Assembly: GCF_016406305.1 (NCBI RefSeq)
Contig: NZ_CP066369.1
Span: forward strand, 1,506,501-1,570,500
Source: Shewanella putrefaciens
GTDB lineage: Bacteria; Pseudomonadota; Gammaproteobacteria; Enterobacterales; Shewanellaceae
Direction of reading: 5' to 3'
DNA: 64,000 nt
Shown here: positions 8,686-19,572 of the stretch, piece by piece
How positions within the stretch are numbered: the stretch's first letter is position 1
Layout of the letters: every line of letters begins with the position of its first letter
Position numbers and translations under genes: made by a program
The notes under the pieces: model-generated
Databases searched by the model: none
Told to the model about the DNA's origin: nothing
What the model saw: the letters and a program-made list of their open reading frames with translations, nothing else

Positions 8686-11166
8686 ATGAGATTGAATAAA
8701 CTTTTTGCCTCGATGTTATTCGTCGGTGCGTCGTTTTCAGGGACTGTGTTGGCGGATACTTTCCAACCGTTTGAAGTGACCGACATCCAAGTTGAAGGTT
8801 TGCAGCGAGTGGCACTGGGTGCTGCCTTGTTAAGCTTACCAGTAAAAGTAGGTGACACTGTTGACCAGTTAAGAATTCAACAAGCCATTAAAAGCCTGTA
8901 TGCATCGACTAACTTTGAGAATGTCTCAGTGAGTCGTGACGGTGGTGTATTGGTGGTGAAAGTCACTGAGCGCCCAACCATCAGTGCCGTGACCTTTGAA
9001 GGCAACAAAGACATTAAAGATGAGCAGTTACAGGAAAGTCTGGACGGCTCTGGCGTTAAAGTCGGTGAATCCTTAGACCGTACTATGCTTACCGGTATTG
9101 AAAAGGGTCTGCAGGACTTCTATTACGGTGTGGGTAAATACGGCGCCAAAGTCGAAGCGCAGGTGATTAACTTGCCCCGTAACCGCGTCGAATTAAAATT
9201 CAAATTTACCGAAGGTTTAGCGGCTGAAATCCGCCAAATTAACGTGGTCGGAAACAAAGAGTTCACCGATGCCGAGCTTATCGGCATGCTAGAACTCAAA
9301 GATTATGTGGCTTGGTGGGATCTGTTTGGCGAACGCCGCTATCAGAAGCAAAAGCTACAGGCCGATCTCGAGACCATCAAAACCTATTATCACAATAAAG
9401 GGTATATCCGCTTTGCAGTCACCTCGACTCAAGTGGCTATGACCCCTGACCGTAAAGGTTTATATATCACCATCAACGTCAATGAAGGTGAGAAATATAA
9501 AGTGAAAGAGATCAACCTAACGGGCGACTTGATGGGCCGTGAAGAGTTGATGCAATCAATTCTGCCGATCAAAGCGGGTGATATGTACAACGGCGGTGAT
9601 GTGACCTTCACCGAAGAAATGTACAGCAAGTATTTAGGCCGTTTCGGTTACGCTTACCCTGAAGTTAAAACCTACCCTGAAATCGATGATAAGACTAAGG
9701 AAGTGACCTTAAATATCAACGTTAAACCGGGTAAACGGGTTTATGTGCGTTCGGTTAACTTCAGCGGTAACACTGTTACCAAAGATGAAGTGATGCGCCG
9801 TGAGCTGCGTCAAATGGAAGGGGCTTGGTTAAACTCGGCGCAAATTGAGCAATCGAAAGCTCGCCTTAACCGCCTTGGTTTCTTCGAAACCGTCGATACT
9901 GAGACTATTCAAGTGCCGGGCACAGACGATTTAGTCGATGTGGCCGTTAAAGTGAAAGAGCAGCCATCGGGCTCATTCAACGCCGGCGTGGGTTATGGTA
10001 CTGAATCAGGCTTAAGTCTGCAGTTTGGTGTGCAACAAAATAACTTCCTCGGGTCGGGAAATCAGGCCGGTATCAACTTAAGTACCAACAAATACTCTAA
10101 AAACGTGAACTTATCTTATACCGATCCCTACTGGACCAAAGATGGGGTGAGTTTAGGGGGGAGCATTTATTGGAACGAGTTTGATGCCAATGAAGCGAAC
10201 TTAGAACGCTATAAAAACAGTTCTTACGGTGTGGCGCTCAACTCAGGTTTCCCGATCAACGAATACAACCGTATCAACGGTGGTATTGGTTATCGCCATA
10301 ACACGATTTCTGAAATCTCTGCCTATGAACAGGCGCTGCGTTTCTACAACATCTACCGTGATGATGATCCAAATGCAGACTTGAGTTTCGATAACTTCGA
10401 GTTAAACCTAGGTTGGTACCGTAGTACCTTGAACCGAGGCACCTTCCCAACGGACGGTTCATCACAACGTTTAAGCGGTAAGATGACTGTACCTGGCTCG
10501 GATTTACAGTACTTTAAGACCGACTTTGACACTAACTTCTATCAGCCAATCAATCGCAGCCATAGCTTTGTGCTTCTGGCCCGCGGTCGCCTAGGTTATG
10601 GTAACGGTTATGGTCAATTTAACGATAACGATCAGATCCTACCTTTCTGGGAAAACTATTATTCCGGTGGTAGTAGCTCCTTACGTGGCTTTAAGTCTAA
10701 CTCTGTGGGGCCGCGTTCATTCTACCTCTATCGTGGCAGTGAACCCTGCGCGCCGGATCCATCGGGCGATGGCTGTAGCTTACCTGGGGATCCAAATAGT
10801 ATTCAGGTCAGTTCAGGCCGCTCTATTGGTGGTAACGCCATTGCAACGGCCAGTATGGAGTTGATTGTTCCGACTCCATTCTTAGATGAAGCCTATACGA
10901 ATTCGGTTCGGACTAGCTTCTTTGTCGATGCGGGTAACGTCTGGGACACTGAGTTTGATTACAACGCGTACCAAACTCTGCCAGCGGATGAATTTGATAA
11001 GTTACAGGATTATAGCGATCCATCCCGTATCAGGGCTTCCTGGGGCTTAAGTCTGCAGTGGCTATCGCCAATGGGACCTATGGTATTTAGTTTGGCGTGG
11101 CCAATAAAAGAATACGAAGGCGATGAAACAGAGATCTTCTCGTTCAATATTGGCAAAACTTTTTAA
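8686..11166 (+). CDS. bamA: Outer membrane protein assembly factor BamA
   Basis: Central subunit of the BAM complex that folds beta-barrel proteins into the outer membrane. 826 residues, close to the usual ~810. Signal peptide ends around TVLADTF (residue ~24), then five POTRA repeats start at FEVTDIQVEGLQRV, followed by a C-terminal 16-strand barrel from about residue 430. The lid/loop motif VGPRSFYLYRG is visible, and the protein ends in phenylalanine (FNIGKTF), the usual barrel signature. rseP lies upstream and the chaperone skp downstream. Confidence 0.97.
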   Translation: MRLNKLFASMLFVGASFSGTVLADTFQPFEVTDIQVEGLQRVALGAALLSLPVKVGDTVDQLRIQQAIKSLYASTNFENVSVSRDGGVLVVKVTERPTISAVTFEGNKDIKDEQLQESLDGSGVKVGESLDRTMLTGIEKGLQDFYYGVGKYGAKVEAQVINLPRNRVELKFKFTEGLAAEIRQINVVGNKEFTDAELIGMLELKDYVAWWDLFGERRYQKQKLQADLETIKTYYHNKGYIRFAVTSTQVAMTPDRKGLYITINVNEGEKYKVKEINLTGDLMGREELMQSILPIKAGDMYNGGDVTFTEEMYSKYLGRFGYAYPEVKTYPEIDDKTKEVTLNINVKPGKRVYVRSVNFSGNTVTKDEVMRRELRQMEGAWLNSAQIEQSKARLNRLGFFETVDTETIQVPGTDDLVDVAVKVKEQPSGSFNAGVGYGTESGLSLQFGVQQNNFLGSGNQAGINLSTNKYSKNVNLSYTDPYWTKDGVSLGGSIYWNEFDANEANLERYKNSSYGVALNSGFPINEYNRINGGIGYRHNTISEISAYEQALRFYNIYRDDDPNADLSFDNFELNLGWYRSTLNRGTFPTDGSSQRLSGKMTVPGSDLQYFKTDFDTNFYQPINRSHSFVLLARGRLGYGNGYGQFNDNDQILPFWENYYSGGSSSLRGFKSNSVGPRSFYLYRGSEPCAPDPSGDGCSLPGDPNSIQVSSGRSIGGNAIATASMELIVPTPFLDEAYTNSVRTSFFVDAGNVWDTEFDYNAYQTLPADEFDKLQDYSDPSRIRASWGLSLQWLSPMGPMVFSLAWPIKEYEGDETEIFSFNIGKTF

Positions 11167-11220
11167 AAGGCATACACTCGGCAGGTTTTGCTGAATATAA
11201 CAAAGGTAAAGGAGTCTATT

Positions 11221-11727
11221 TTGAACAAGATGGTAAATCGTGCCCTGATGACGTTAGTTTTATTAGGTGCGCCGTTAGCAGCACAAGCTGAGAATATTGC
11301 CGTAGTGGATATGGGTGCTGTGTTTGAACAGTTACCACAACGTGAACAGATCTCTCAATCTCTGAAAGCGGAGTTTGGTGATCGCATGGCAGATGTTCAG
11401 AAAATGCAAGAAGAAATGCGTTCTCTGATGGAGAAGCAGCAACGTGATGGCGCGTTAATGAATGACGCGCAAAAAACGGAACTGGTTCGTAAAATGGAGT
11501 CGCTAAAATCTGAATATCAGTTAAAGGGCAAAGCACTGGATGAAGACCTACGTCGTCGTCAAGGTGAAGAGCAAAACAAACTGTTAGTTAAAGTGCAAAA
11601 AGCCATTAACACTATCGCTGAAAAAGAAAAATACGATTTAGTCTTACAACGTGGTGCCGTCATTTATGTTAAGCCAAACGCTGACATCAGTGGCAAAGTG
11701 GTTGAAGCCTTAAGCAAAGGCAAGTAA
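11221..11727 (+). CDS. skp: Periplasmic chaperone Skp (OmpH)
   Basis: Trimeric jellyfish-shaped chaperone that carries unfolded outer-membrane proteins to BamA. 168 residues: signal peptide ending LAAQAE, a short beta core (IAVVDMGAVFEQLPQ) and a long charged coiled-coil arm, then LVLQRGAVIYVKPNADIS. I choose the TTG start at 11221 because AAAGGAG ends 6 bases upstream; the ATG 9 bases further on would be too far, and the longer upstream frame would spoil the signal peptide. It sits between bamA and lpxD as in E. coli. Confidence 0.93.
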   Translation: MNKMVNRALMTLVLLGAPLAAQAENIAVVDMGAVFEQLPQREQISQSLKAEFGDRMADVQKMQEEMRSLMEKQQRDGALMNDAQKTELVRKMESLKSEYQLKGKALDEDLRRRQGEEQNKLLVKVQKAINTIAEKEKYDLVLQRGAVIYVKPNADISGKVVEALSKGK

Positions 11728-11730
11728 TAG

Positions 11731-12756
11731 ATGAAAAGTGTGACTTTAAAAGAGTTAAGCCTGTTATTGGACGGCGTGATCCAAGGTGATGATACGTTAG
11801 TGATAACCAGCGTAGCGACCCTAGAACATGCCAAAGCGGGTCAAATCTCTTTTTTAGCCAACAGCAAATACCGTGCTCAGCTTGAGGCAACTCAAGCGAG
11901 TGCGGTGTTATTGTCGGCTAAAGATGCGCAGGACTATCAAGGTACTGCATTAATCGTAAAAGATCCGTACGTGGGCTTTGCCCGTGTTGCCCAGTATTTA
12001 GACACTACGCCTAAGGCGGCCTCGGGTATTCATCCTTCGGCACAAATTGACCCTTCTGCCCAGCTAGGGGAAGGCGTGTCTATCGGTGCCAACGCTGTTA
12101 TTGGGGCGAATGTTATCCTCGGTGAAAATGTGCAGATTGGCGCAGGCACTGTGATTGGACAAGATGCCATCATAGGTTCAAACACTCGTCTGTGGGCGAA
12201 TGTGACTGTGTACCATGATGTGCAACTCGGTCAAGATTGTATTATCCATTCGGGCGCCGTATTGGGTTCCGATGGCTTTGGTTATGCGAATGAGCGTGGC
12301 CAGTGGATTAAAATCCCGCAAACGGGCGGTGTGCGTATTGGCGATCGGGTTGAGATTGGCGCGAATTCAACGGTAGATCGCGGAGCATTAGGCCATACCG
12401 AGATCCACAGTGGCGTGATTATCGATAACCAAGTGCAAATTGCCCATAATGATATTATCGGTGAGAATACCGCCATTGCGGGCAGTACCACCATTGCGGG
12501 CAGTGTCACTATCGGTAAATATTGTATTATTGGTGGCAATAGTGCTATTGCGGGCCATTTGTCCATTACCGATGGTGTGCATATTTCCGGTAGTACCAAT
12601 ATTACCAGTACAGTGCGTGAGCCCGGTTTATACTCTTCTGCCACTGTGGCAATGGACAATAAACTTTGGCGTAAAAACACAGTGCGTTTCCGTCAATTAG
12701 ACGAGCTGTTTCAGCGCGTGAAGACGCTTGAAAAAAATTTAAAAACACCAGATTAA
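11731..12756 (+). CDS. lpxD: UDP-3-O-(3-hydroxyacyl)glucosamine N-acyltransferase
   Basis: Adds the second hydroxyacyl chain in lipid A synthesis, using hydroxyacyl-ACP. 341 residues. The N-terminal uridine-binding domain is followed by a left-handed beta helix of hexapeptide repeats (roughly residues 100-290, e.g. IGANAVIGANVILGENVQIG), with the catalytic His region in VQIAHNDIIGENTAI. A C-terminal helix ends at KTPD. It starts 3 bases after skp. Confidence 0.97.
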   Translation: MKSVTLKELSLLLDGVIQGDDTLVITSVATLEHAKAGQISFLANSKYRAQLEATQASAVLLSAKDAQDYQGTALIVKDPYVGFARVAQYLDTTPKAASGIHPSAQIDPSAQLGEGVSIGANAVIGANVILGENVQIGAGTVIGQDAIIGSNTRLWANVTVYHDVQLGQDCIIHSGAVLGSDGFGYANERGQWIKIPQTGGVRIGDRVEIGANSTVDRGALGHTEIHSGVIIDNQVQIAHNDIIGENTAIAGSTTIAGSVTIGKYCIIGGNSAIAGHLSITDGVHISGSTNITSTVREPGLYSSATVAMDNKLWRKNTVRFRQLDELFQRVKTLEKNLKTPD

Positions 12757-12787
12757 TTGCCCCAAGGCAATTTGAGGAACAAGGTTC

Positions 12788-13252
12788 GTGTCTAATCAAA
12801 TGAACACTATGGATATTACGGAGATCCTTAAGTATCTGCCCCATAGATATCCATTCCTATTAATCGATCGCGTTTTAGATTTCACCCCAGGTGAGAGTCT
12901 GCATGCGATTAAAAACGTGACGATTAATGAGCCCTTCTTTCAGGGGCATTTCCCGATCCAGCCAGTGATGCCTGGCGTGCTGATTTTAGAAGCGATGGCA
13001 CAGGCGACAGGTCTACTTGCTTTTAAGACCATGAGCGACGACGTGCCGCCTCCGGGCGTGCTGTATTATTTCGCCGGTATCGACAATGCGCGTTTTAGAC
13101 GTGTGGTTGTGCCTGGTGATCAAATCCATTTTGATGTCAAAATGATTAAAGAGCGCCGCGGGATTGGCGTCTTCTACGGTGAGGCCAAAGTGGATGGTGA
13201 AGTGGTTTGTTCCGCTGAAATCATGTGTGCCCGCAGAGAGATTAGTCAGTGA
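12788..13252 (+). CDS. fabZ: 3-hydroxyacyl-[acyl-carrier-protein] dehydratase FabZ
   Basis: Hot-dog-fold dehydratase of fatty-acid elongation that competes with the Lpx enzymes for hydroxyacyl-ACP. 154 residues. The catalytic His is in GHFP and the Glu in [11 protein letters not shown]; substrate-channel residues [11 protein letters not shown] are present. The frame opens with GTG at 12788, with GAGGA 9 bases upstream; the ATG at 12800 (MNTMDITE) is the alternative. It overlaps the lpxA start by 4 bases, implying translational coupling. Confidence 0.96.
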   Translation: MSNQMNTMDITEILKYLPHRYPFLLIDRVLDFTPGESLHAIKNVTINEPFFQGHFPIQPVMPGVLILEAMAQATGLLAFKTMSDDVPPPGVLYYFAGIDNARFRRVVVPGDQIHFDVKMIKERRGIGVFYGEAKVDGEVVCSAEIMCARREISQ

Positions 13253-14019
13253 TAGATACATTAGCGTTTGTGCATCCCGATGCAAAAATTGGTAAAAACG
13301 TCACTATCGGCCCATGGAGTTACGTGGGCGCGGGTGTCGAAATTGGTGACGATTGTTGGTTAAGCTCCCACGTAGTGGTGAAGGGCCCAACGGTTATCGG
13401 TAAAGGCAACCGTATTTTCCAATTCGCCTCCGTGGGTGAAGAATGCCAAGACAAAAAATACGCTGGCGAACCGACACGCCTTATTATTGGCGATAACAAC
13501 GTTATCCGTGAGCATGTGACTATTCACCGCGGTACGGTTCAAGATAACAGTGAGACCCGAATCGGCTCGAATAACCTGTTTATGAACTATGTGCATATCG
13601 CACATGACTGTGTGGTCGGCAGTAATGTGATTCTGGCGAACAATGCGTCAATCGCCGGCCATGTGCATGTGGGTGATTGGGCCATTTTAGGTGGCATGAC
13701 GGGTGTACATCAGTTTGTGCATATCGGCGCCCATGCTTTTACCGCTGGATACTCTTTGATCTTGCAAGATGTGCCGCCTTTTGTGATGGCATCGGGTCAA
13801 CCGGCCATTCCGCGCGGTTTAAATAGCGAAGGGATGAAGCGCCGCGGTTTTTCTAAGGAAAGCCAATTGGCGGTTCGCCGTGCCTATAAAACCTTATACC
13901 GCAGCAGCTTAACGGTAGAAGAAGCGATTGAAGCCTTAGCTGAAGATGCACAGAACGATGAACAAGTGAAATTGCTGCTTGAATTTGTTAAATCGTCGAG
14001 CCGTGGCATTATTCGCTAA
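13249..14019 (+). CDS. lpxA: UDP-N-acetylglucosamine O-acyltransferase
   Basis: First enzyme of lipid A synthesis: transfers a 3-hydroxyacyl chain from ACP to UDP-GlcNAc. 256 residues, mostly hexapeptide-repeat beta helix (from [14 protein letters not shown] to about residue 190), with the catalytic His in [12 protein letters not shown] and the acyl-length ruler region [17 protein letters not shown], then a helical C-terminus. Start is GTG at 13249, overlapping the fabZ stop as GTGA. Followed by a strong terminator. Confidence 0.97.
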   Translation: MIDTLAFVHPDAKIGKNVTIGPWSYVGAGVEIGDDCWLSSHVVVKGPTVIGKGNRIFQFASVGEECQDKKYAGEPTRLIIGDNNVIREHVTIHRGTVQDNSETRIGSNNLFMNYVHIAHDCVVGSNVILANNASIAGHVHVGDWAILGGMTGVHQFVHIGAHAFTAGYSLILQDVPPFVMASGQPAIPRGLNSEGMKRRGFSKESQLAVRRAYKTLYRSSLTVEEAIEALAEDAQNDEQVKLLLEFVKSSSRGIIR

Positions 14020-14037
14020 CTCGATGAATGCATAAAA

Positions 14038-14070
14038 AACAAAAGGGCATTTTTATGCCCTTTTGTTTTA
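14038..14070 (+). terminator. Rho-independent terminator after lpxA
   Basis: AACAAAAGGGCAT (14038-14050) and ATGCCCTTTTGTT (14055-14067) form a 13-base stem with a TTTT loop and a U-rich 3' arm. It is near-symmetric and the strongest hairpin in the core cluster. It implies that lpxB and the genes after it have their own promoter. Confidence 0.85.
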
Positions 14071-14133
14071 TGGGCTTGGAATGATGTTTTTTACCTCATC
14101 CACTGTCATTAATTCATAAGATGTGATTGGTTT

Positions 14134-15291
14134 ATGAGCAATAAAACTCCATTAGTGTTTGCCATGGTTGCCGGAGAACTCTCGGGCGATATTTTAGGTG
14201 CAGGTTTAATGGCTGCGCTGCAAAAGACCCATCCCGATGCGCGCTTTGTCGGTATCGGTGGACCTCGCATGGAAGCCCTAGGCTTCAAATCCCTGTTTGC
14301 GATGGAAGAACTCGCCGTGATGGGCATTGTTGAAGTGCTATCCCGTCTACCTCGCTTATTAAAAGTGCGGTCATCCTTGATTAAAGAGATCACCGCACTT
14401 AAGCCCGATTGCTTTATCGGTATAGATGCACCGGATTTTAATATCGGCCTCGAGCTTAAACTTAAAGCGCGCGGTATTAAAACTGTCCATTATGTGAGCC
14501 CATCCGTGTGGGCGTGGCGCCCTAAGCGTATTTTTAAAATCGCCAAGGCGACCCATATGGTGTTGTCATTGCTGCCCTTTGAGAAGGCCTTCTACGATCG
14601 GCATCAAGTGCCTTGTACCTTTGTCGGCCATACCTTAGCGGACGATATTCCCTTTGAGAGCAATAAACTCAATGCTCGTCAGTTGCTGGCGTTAGATCCC
14701 GATGCCGAATATTTGGCTATTTTGCCGGGCTCCCGTGGCGGAGAGTTAAAACAATTAGCCGAGCCCTTTGTCAAAGCGGCATTATTGATTAAACAGAACT
14801 TCCCCGATATTCGTTTTGTGACGCCGTTGGTGAATCAAAAACGCCGTGAGCAATTTGAGCAAGCCTTGAAGGATTTTGCGCCGGATCTGGAAATTCACAT
14901 GGTCGAAGGCCAATCTCGGGAAGTGATGGCCGCCGCCGATGGCATTTTGCTCGCATCTGGCACCGCGACCCTAGAGGCCATGTTGGTCAAGCGTCCAATG
15001 GTCGTGGCGTACCGCGTGAGTCCATTAACCTACCGTATCGCCAAGGGCATGATGCAGGTAGAGCGTTTTTCGTTGCCAAATCTCTTAGCGGGTAAGGAGT
15101 TGGTGCCTGAGCTTATTCAAGACGATTGCACCCCAGAGAAGATTGCCGCGGCGGTGACGGTTGAACTTAACCGCGATTTTGCACCGCTTAAAGCGGAGTT
15201 TGAGCGGCTCCATAGGATGCTTCGTTGTGATGCCAGCCAAAAGGCTGCCGAAGCCGTGCTTGCGCTCGTCGACTCGAAGGAGACCAATTAG
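14134..15291 (+). CDS. lpxB: Lipid-A-disaccharide synthase
   Basis: Glycosyltransferase that joins UDP-diacylglucosamine and lipid X to the lipid A disaccharide. 385 residues. N-terminal [14 protein letters not shown], then [35 protein letters not shown] and [12 protein letters not shown] are family hallmarks. Unlike in E. coli, it is separated from lpxA by 114 bases containing a strong terminator. It overlaps rnhB by one base. Confidence 0.97.
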   Translation: MSNKTPLVFAMVAGELSGDILGAGLMAALQKTHPDARFVGIGGPRMEALGFKSLFAMEELAVMGIVEVLSRLPRLLKVRSSLIKEITALKPDCFIGIDAPDFNIGLELKLKARGIKTVHYVSPSVWAWRPKRIFKIAKATHMVLSLLPFEKAFYDRHQVPCTFVGHTLADDIPFESNKLNARQLLALDPDAEYLAILPGSRGGELKQLAEPFVKAALLIKQNFPDIRFVTPLVNQKRREQFEQALKDFAPDLEIHMVEGQSREVMAAADGILLASGTATLEAMLVKRPMVVAYRVSPLTYRIAKGMMQVERFSLPNLLAGKELVPELIQDDCTPEKIAAAVTVELNRDFAPLKAEFERLHRMLRCDASQKAAEAVLALVDSKETN

Positions 15292-15920
15292 TGGCTGTCT
15301 TTAAACTGTTAACCGACTCCGATATTAGGGCCTTTTCGCAGGAACTCATTGCCGGTGTCGATGAAGTGGGCCGTGGCCCCTTGGTCGGCGATGTCGTGAC
15401 TGCGGCAGTGGTGTTAGATCCCAGTAAGCCCATCAGTGGACTCAATGATTCGAAAAAGCTCAGTGAGAAGCGCCGCGAAGCGCTGTTCGATGAGATTTGT
15501 GAAAAGGCCCTGTGTTACCACGTTGGCCGCGCAACCCCGGCAGAAATCGATGAGCTTAATATTCTACACGCCACTATGCTCGCCATGCAGCGCGCCGTAG
15601 CTGGGCTTAACATCGCGCCTAAGCTGGTGTTAGTAGATGGTAATCGTAGCCCAGCGTTTAGCCACAATGGCCTGTCAATTGCCAGCCATAGCATCATTAA
15701 AGGGGATGGTTTAATTGCCAGCATCAGTGCGGCGTCGATTATTGCCAAAGTGACCCGTGATCGTGAGATGGACGCGCTCGATGCCGCTTATCCCCAATAC
15801 GGTTTTGCCAAGCATAAGGGCTACCCCACTAAGGCGCATTTTGAGGCCATTGCCCAGCATGGCGTTTTTGACCAATATCGGAAAAGTTTTAAACCCGTCA
15901 AGGCATTACTGGAGGGCTAA
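15291..15920 (+). CDS. rnhB: Ribonuclease HII
   Basis: Cleaves RNA in RNA-DNA hybrids and removes single ribonucleotides from DNA. 209 residues. The catalytic acidic cluster is visible: Asp-Glu in [13 protein letters not shown], Asp in VLVDGNR and Asp in [12 protein letters not shown]. Start is GTG at 15291, sharing its first base with the lpxB TAG stop (TAGTG), with GAAGGAG 7 bases before. Translational coupling with lpxB is likely. Confidence 0.96.
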   Translation: MAVFKLLTDSDIRAFSQELIAGVDEVGRGPLVGDVVTAAVVLDPSKPISGLNDSKKLSEKRREALFDEICEKALCYHVGRATPAEIDELNILHATMLAMQRAVAGLNIAPKLVLVDGNRSPAFSHNGLSIASHSIIKGDGLIASISAASIIAKVTRDREMDALDAAYPQYGFAKHKGYPTKAHFEAIAQHGVFDQYRKSFKPVKALLEG

Positions 15921-15952
15921 CGCGTATTTTTACGCCATAGTCCCAGTTATCC

Positions 15953-16000
15953 AGCAAAGTCACTAGCCCTAGGTGCATGACTTTGCTAGTCTGCTTTTTA
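15953..16000 (+). terminator. rnhB-dnaE intergenic hairpin
   Basis: AGCAAAGTCA (15953-15962) pairs with TGACTTTGCT (15978-15987); the loop contains an inner CTAGCCCTAGG palindrome. It is followed by AGTCTGCTTTTTAG, a late and short T-run. Terminator-like, moderately convincing. Confidence 0.55.
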
Positions 16001-16037
16001 GTTATTGTTAACCTGCTATCCAAAGATAATCCTAATT

Positions 16038-19000
16038 ATGTCCGATCCTCGTTTTGTGCATCTTCGTGTCCACAGTGACTTTTCTATGTCCGATGGCGTA
16101 GCCAAAGTTAAGCCTATTCTTGCCCAAGTTGAGGCATTAGGCATGGCTGCGGTGGCATTAACCGATCAAAACAACTTCTGTGGTTTAGTTAAATTTTACA
16201 GTGGTTGCCATGGCGCGGGGATTAAACCTATTATCGGGGCCGATTTTTGGATGCAAGTGCCTGGGTTTGAAGGTGAATTATGCGCCTTAACCATAATTGC
16301 GATGAACAATGTCGGTTATCAGAATCTGACCCAAATTATCAGTCAGGCCTATTTGCGTGGCCAAGTGGCGGGGCGAGTGGTGATAGATCAAGAGTGGCTT
16401 GTCACCTATAACGAAGGGATTTTATTGTTATCGGGCGCCAAAGAGGGCGATCTCGGTAAGGCGCTGCTTAAGGGCAATGGCACTCAGGTCGAATCCCTAT
16501 GCGAGTTTTATCAAACCCATTTTAACGATCGTTATTTCCTCGAGCTTATTCGTACGGGTCGTGCCGATGAGGAGCGTTACCTGCATATGGCGGTGGCCCT
16601 AGCGCAGGAGAAGAGCCTTCCAGTGGTCGCGACCAATCAGGTGGTGTTCCTCAAACCTGAAGACTTCGACGCCCATGAAATTCGCGTCGCGATCCACGAT
16701 GGTTTTACCCTTGCCGATCCCCGCCGCCCTAAAAAGTACAGTGAGCAGCAATATTTACGCAGTGAAGATGAAATGTGCGAGCTATTCGCCGACATTCCTG
16801 CCGCGCTGTCCAATACGGTGGAAATTGCCAAGCGTTGTAATGTGACTATACGTTTGTACGAGTATTTCCTGCCTAACTTCCCCACGGGGGATATGTCTAT
16901 CGAAGACTTCCTCGTGGATTGCTCGAAGAAGGGCCTAGAGGAACGGCTCGAGTTTTTATTCCCAGATCCCCTGGTGCGCGCCGAGAAACGTGGCGAATAC
17001 GATGAGCGCCTCGATATCGAGTTGCAAGTGATCAACCAGATGGGCTTCCCGGGTTACTTCTTGATTGTGATGGAGTTTATCCAGTGGGGTAAGGACAATG
17101 GCATCCCCGTAGGACCGGGTCGTGGTTCGGGTGCGGGCTCACTTGTGGCCTATGCCCTTAAAATTACCGACTTAGACCCATTGGAATTCGACCTGCTATT
17201 CGAGCGATTCCTCAACCCTGAGCGGGTTTCTATGCCCGACTTTGACGTCGACTTCTGCATGGATAGACGTGATGAGGTGATTGATCATGTGGCCGAGCTA
17301 TACGGCCGTGATGCGGTGTCGCAAATTATCACCTTCGGTACTATGGCGGCAAAAGCGGTTATCCGCGACGTTGGCCGCGTGCTAGGTCATCCCTATGGCT
17401 TTGTTGACCGCATTTCAAAACTCATTCCGCCAGAGCCCGGGATGACGCTCGCTAAAGCCTTCGAGGTCGAGCCTGCGCTGCAGGAATCCTACGACGCCGA
17501 TGAAGACGTAAAAGATCTTATCGACATGTGCCGTAAACTCGAGGGCGTGACCCGTAACGCGGGTAAACACGCGGGGGGCGTGGTGATCGCGCCGACTAAA
17601 ATCACCGATTTTTCGCCCTTGTACTGCGATGCAGAGGGTAAAAACCCCGTCACTCAGTTCGATAAGAATGACGTTGAAACTGCGGGTTTAGTGAAATTCG
17701 ACTTCTTGGGGTTACGTACTCTCACTATTGTCGATTGGGCGCTGGAGATGATCAACAAGGTGGAGGTCAAAAATGGCCGGCCGCCAGTACGCATTGAAGC
17801 CATTCCGCTTGACGATCCGGCCTCGTTTAGATTGCTGCAACGCTATGAAACTACTGCGGTATTCCAGCTTGAATCCCGGGGTATGAAGGATTTGATCAAG
17901 CGTCTGCAACCCGACTGTTTCGAAGATATGATCGCACTGGTGGCCCTGTTCCGTCCCGGCCCTTTGCAGTCGGGCATGGTGGACAACTTTATCGAACGTA
18001 AGCACGGCCGTGAGGAAGTGTCATACCCCGATTCCCAGTATCAGCATGAGTCCTTAAAAGAACTGTTATCGCCAACCTATGGCATTATCTTGTATCAAGA
18101 GCAGGTAATGCAGATAGCGCAGGTGTTGTCGGGTTATACCTTAGGCGGCGCCGACATGCTGCGCCGAGCAATGGGTAAGAAAAAACCCGAGGAGATGGCT
18201 AAGCAGCGCAGTATCTTTAAAGAGGGCGCGATTAAAAACGGGGTCGACGGCGATCTGTCGATGAAAATCTTCGACTTAGTGGAAAAGTTCGCCGGTTACG
18301 GTTTCAACAAATCCCACTCCGCCGCCTATGCCTTGGTCTCCTACCAAACCCTGTGGCTAAAAACCCATTATCCTTCCCAGTTTATGGCGGCGGTAATGTC
18401 TGCGGATATGGATAACACAGACAAAATCGTCACCCTCGTCGATGAGTGCGATCGTATGGGGCTCCCCCTGATCCCACCCGATGTGAATAAGGGCCTGTTT
18501 AAATTTACCGTCGATGATGAGTTACGCATTGTTTATGGTATCGGCGCCATTAAAGGGGTGGGAGAGGGGCCGGTTGAATCGATTTTAGAGGCGCGTAAGG
18601 ATGGTCCTTTCGTAGACCTATTCGATTTTTGTGCTCGTATCGATTTGAAAAAGCTCAATAAGCGCGTGATTGAAAAACTGATCTGCGCCGGCGCCTTAGA
18701 TACGCTCGGACCACACCGCGCCGCTATGATGGCCACTTTGCCCGAGGCGATGCGCGCCGCCGATCAACACGCCAAGGCACAGGCTATCGGGCAGCACGAT
18801 ATGTTTGGCTTGCTCAACAGTGAGCCAGAAGACAGCAAGCAACAATTTGTTGAATGCACACCATGGCCAGATAAAATTTGGCTCGAAGGCGAGCGTGAAA
18901 CCTTAGGTTTGTATTTGACCGGTCATCCGATCAATCAATATTTAAAAGAGCTTAAGCACTACACCTCCGGCCGTTTGAAGGATGTGCATCCCACTGAGCG

Positions 19001-19511
19001 GGGTAAAACCGTCAAAGCGGCGGGCCTAGTGGTGGCGACCCGCGTGATGCTGACTAAGCGCGGCTCTAAAATGGGCTTACTGACGTTAGACGATAAGAGT
19101 GCGCGTTTAGAAGTGATGCTCTTTACCGAAGCCTTCGAGAAGTTTAATCATTTGCTCGAAAAAGACCGGATCCTGATCTGCGAAGGTGAGGTGAGCTTCG
19201 ATGATTTTGCGGGCGGTAACCGTATGACGGCGCGCAATATTATCGATATTGGTGAGGCGCGTAGCCATTTCGCCAAGGCCCTCGAGGTTGACCTCGACGC
19301 GGCGCAGTTAACCCCAGCTATGTTAGACAGTATTGAGCAGGCAATGGGCCCATGGCGAAACGGTGCTGTGCCAGTGCTCATTAATTACAGTCAAACTCAG
19401 GCTAGGGGACAGTTTAGATTAGCCGACAGTTGGCGGGTCAATCCTAGCGATGAATTGGTCTTTGCCCTCGAAACCTTACTCGGCCCCAACAAAGTGCGGA
19501 TTGTGTTTTAA
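16038..19511 (+). CDS. dnaE: DNA polymerase III subunit alpha
   Basis: Catalytic subunit of the replicative polymerase. 1157 residues, close to E. coli DnaE. N-terminal PHP domain ([14 protein letters not shown]), then the C-family palm with acidic residues in [16 protein letters not shown], the [14 protein letters not shown] element, [19 protein letters not shown], a helix-hairpin-helix region and an OB fold near residues 960-1060. Start ATG at 16038 ([10 protein letters not shown]); the frame extends 11 codons further upstream but the family begins here. accA does not follow it, unlike in E. coli. Confidence 0.97.
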   Translation: MSDPRFVHLRVHSDFSMSDGVAKVKPILAQVEALGMAAVALTDQNNFCGLVKFYSGCHGAGIKPIIGADFWMQVPGFEGELCALTIIAMNNVGYQNLTQIISQAYLRGQVAGRVVIDQEWLVTYNEGILLLSGAKEGDLGKALLKGNGTQVESLCEFYQTHFNDRYFLELIRTGRADEERYLHMAVALAQEKSLPVVATNQVVFLKPEDFDAHEIRVAIHDGFTLADPRRPKKYSEQQYLRSEDEMCELFADIPAALSNTVEIAKRCNVTIRLYEYFLPNFPTGDMSIEDFLVDCSKKGLEERLEFLFPDPLVRAEKRGEYDERLDIELQVINQMGFPGYFLIVMEFIQWGKDNGIPVGPGRGSGAGSLVAYALKITDLDPLEFDLLFERFLNPERVSMPDFDVDFCMDRRDEVIDHVAELYGRDAVSQIITFGTMAAKAVIRDVGRVLGHPYGFVDRISKLIPPEPGMTLAKAFEVEPALQESYDADEDVKDLIDMCRKLEGVTRNAGKHAGGVVIAPTKITDFSPLYCDAEGKNPVTQFDKNDVETAGLVKFDFLGLRTLTIVDWALEMINKVEVKNGRPPVRIEAIPLDDPASFRLLQRYETTAVFQLESRGMKDLIKRLQPDCFEDMIALVALFRPGPLQSGMVDNFIERKHGREEVSYPDSQYQHESLKELLSPTYGIILYQEQVMQIAQVLSGYTLGGADMLRRAMGKKKPEEMAKQRSIFKEGAIKNGVDGDLSMKIFDLVEKFAGYGFNKSHSAAYALVSYQTLWLKTHYPSQFMAAVMSADMDNTDKIVTLVDECDRMGLPLIPPDVNKGLFKFTVDDELRIVYGIGAIKGVGEGPVESILEARKDGPFVDLFDFCARIDLKKLNKRVIEKLICAGALDTLGPHRAAMMATLPEAMRAADQHAKAQAIGQHDMFGLLNSEPEDSKQQFVECTPWPDKIWLEGERETLGLYLTGHPINQYLKELKHYTSGRLKDVHPTERGKTVKAAGLVVATRVMLTKRGSKMGLLTLDDKSARLEVMLFTEAFEKFNHLLEKDRILICEGEVSFDDFAGGNRMTARNIIDIGEARSHFAKALEVDLDAAQLTPAMLDSIEQAMGPWRNGAVPVLINYSQTQARGQFRLADSWRVNPSDELVFALETLLGPNKVRIVF

Positions 19512-19520
19512 AGTGATTAA

Positions 19521-19542
19521 TGGGCCTTTGGCTTAAGGCCCA
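19521..19542 (+). terminator. dnaE-tilS intergenic hairpin
   Basis: TGGGCCTT (19521-19528) / AAGGCCCA (19535-19542), 6-base loop, followed by GATTTATAA. A GC-rich stem without a clear T-run: weak terminator or RNA stabiliser. Confidence 0.4.
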
Positions 19543-19572
19543 GATTTATAACGTATTATCAAAGGATAATCG

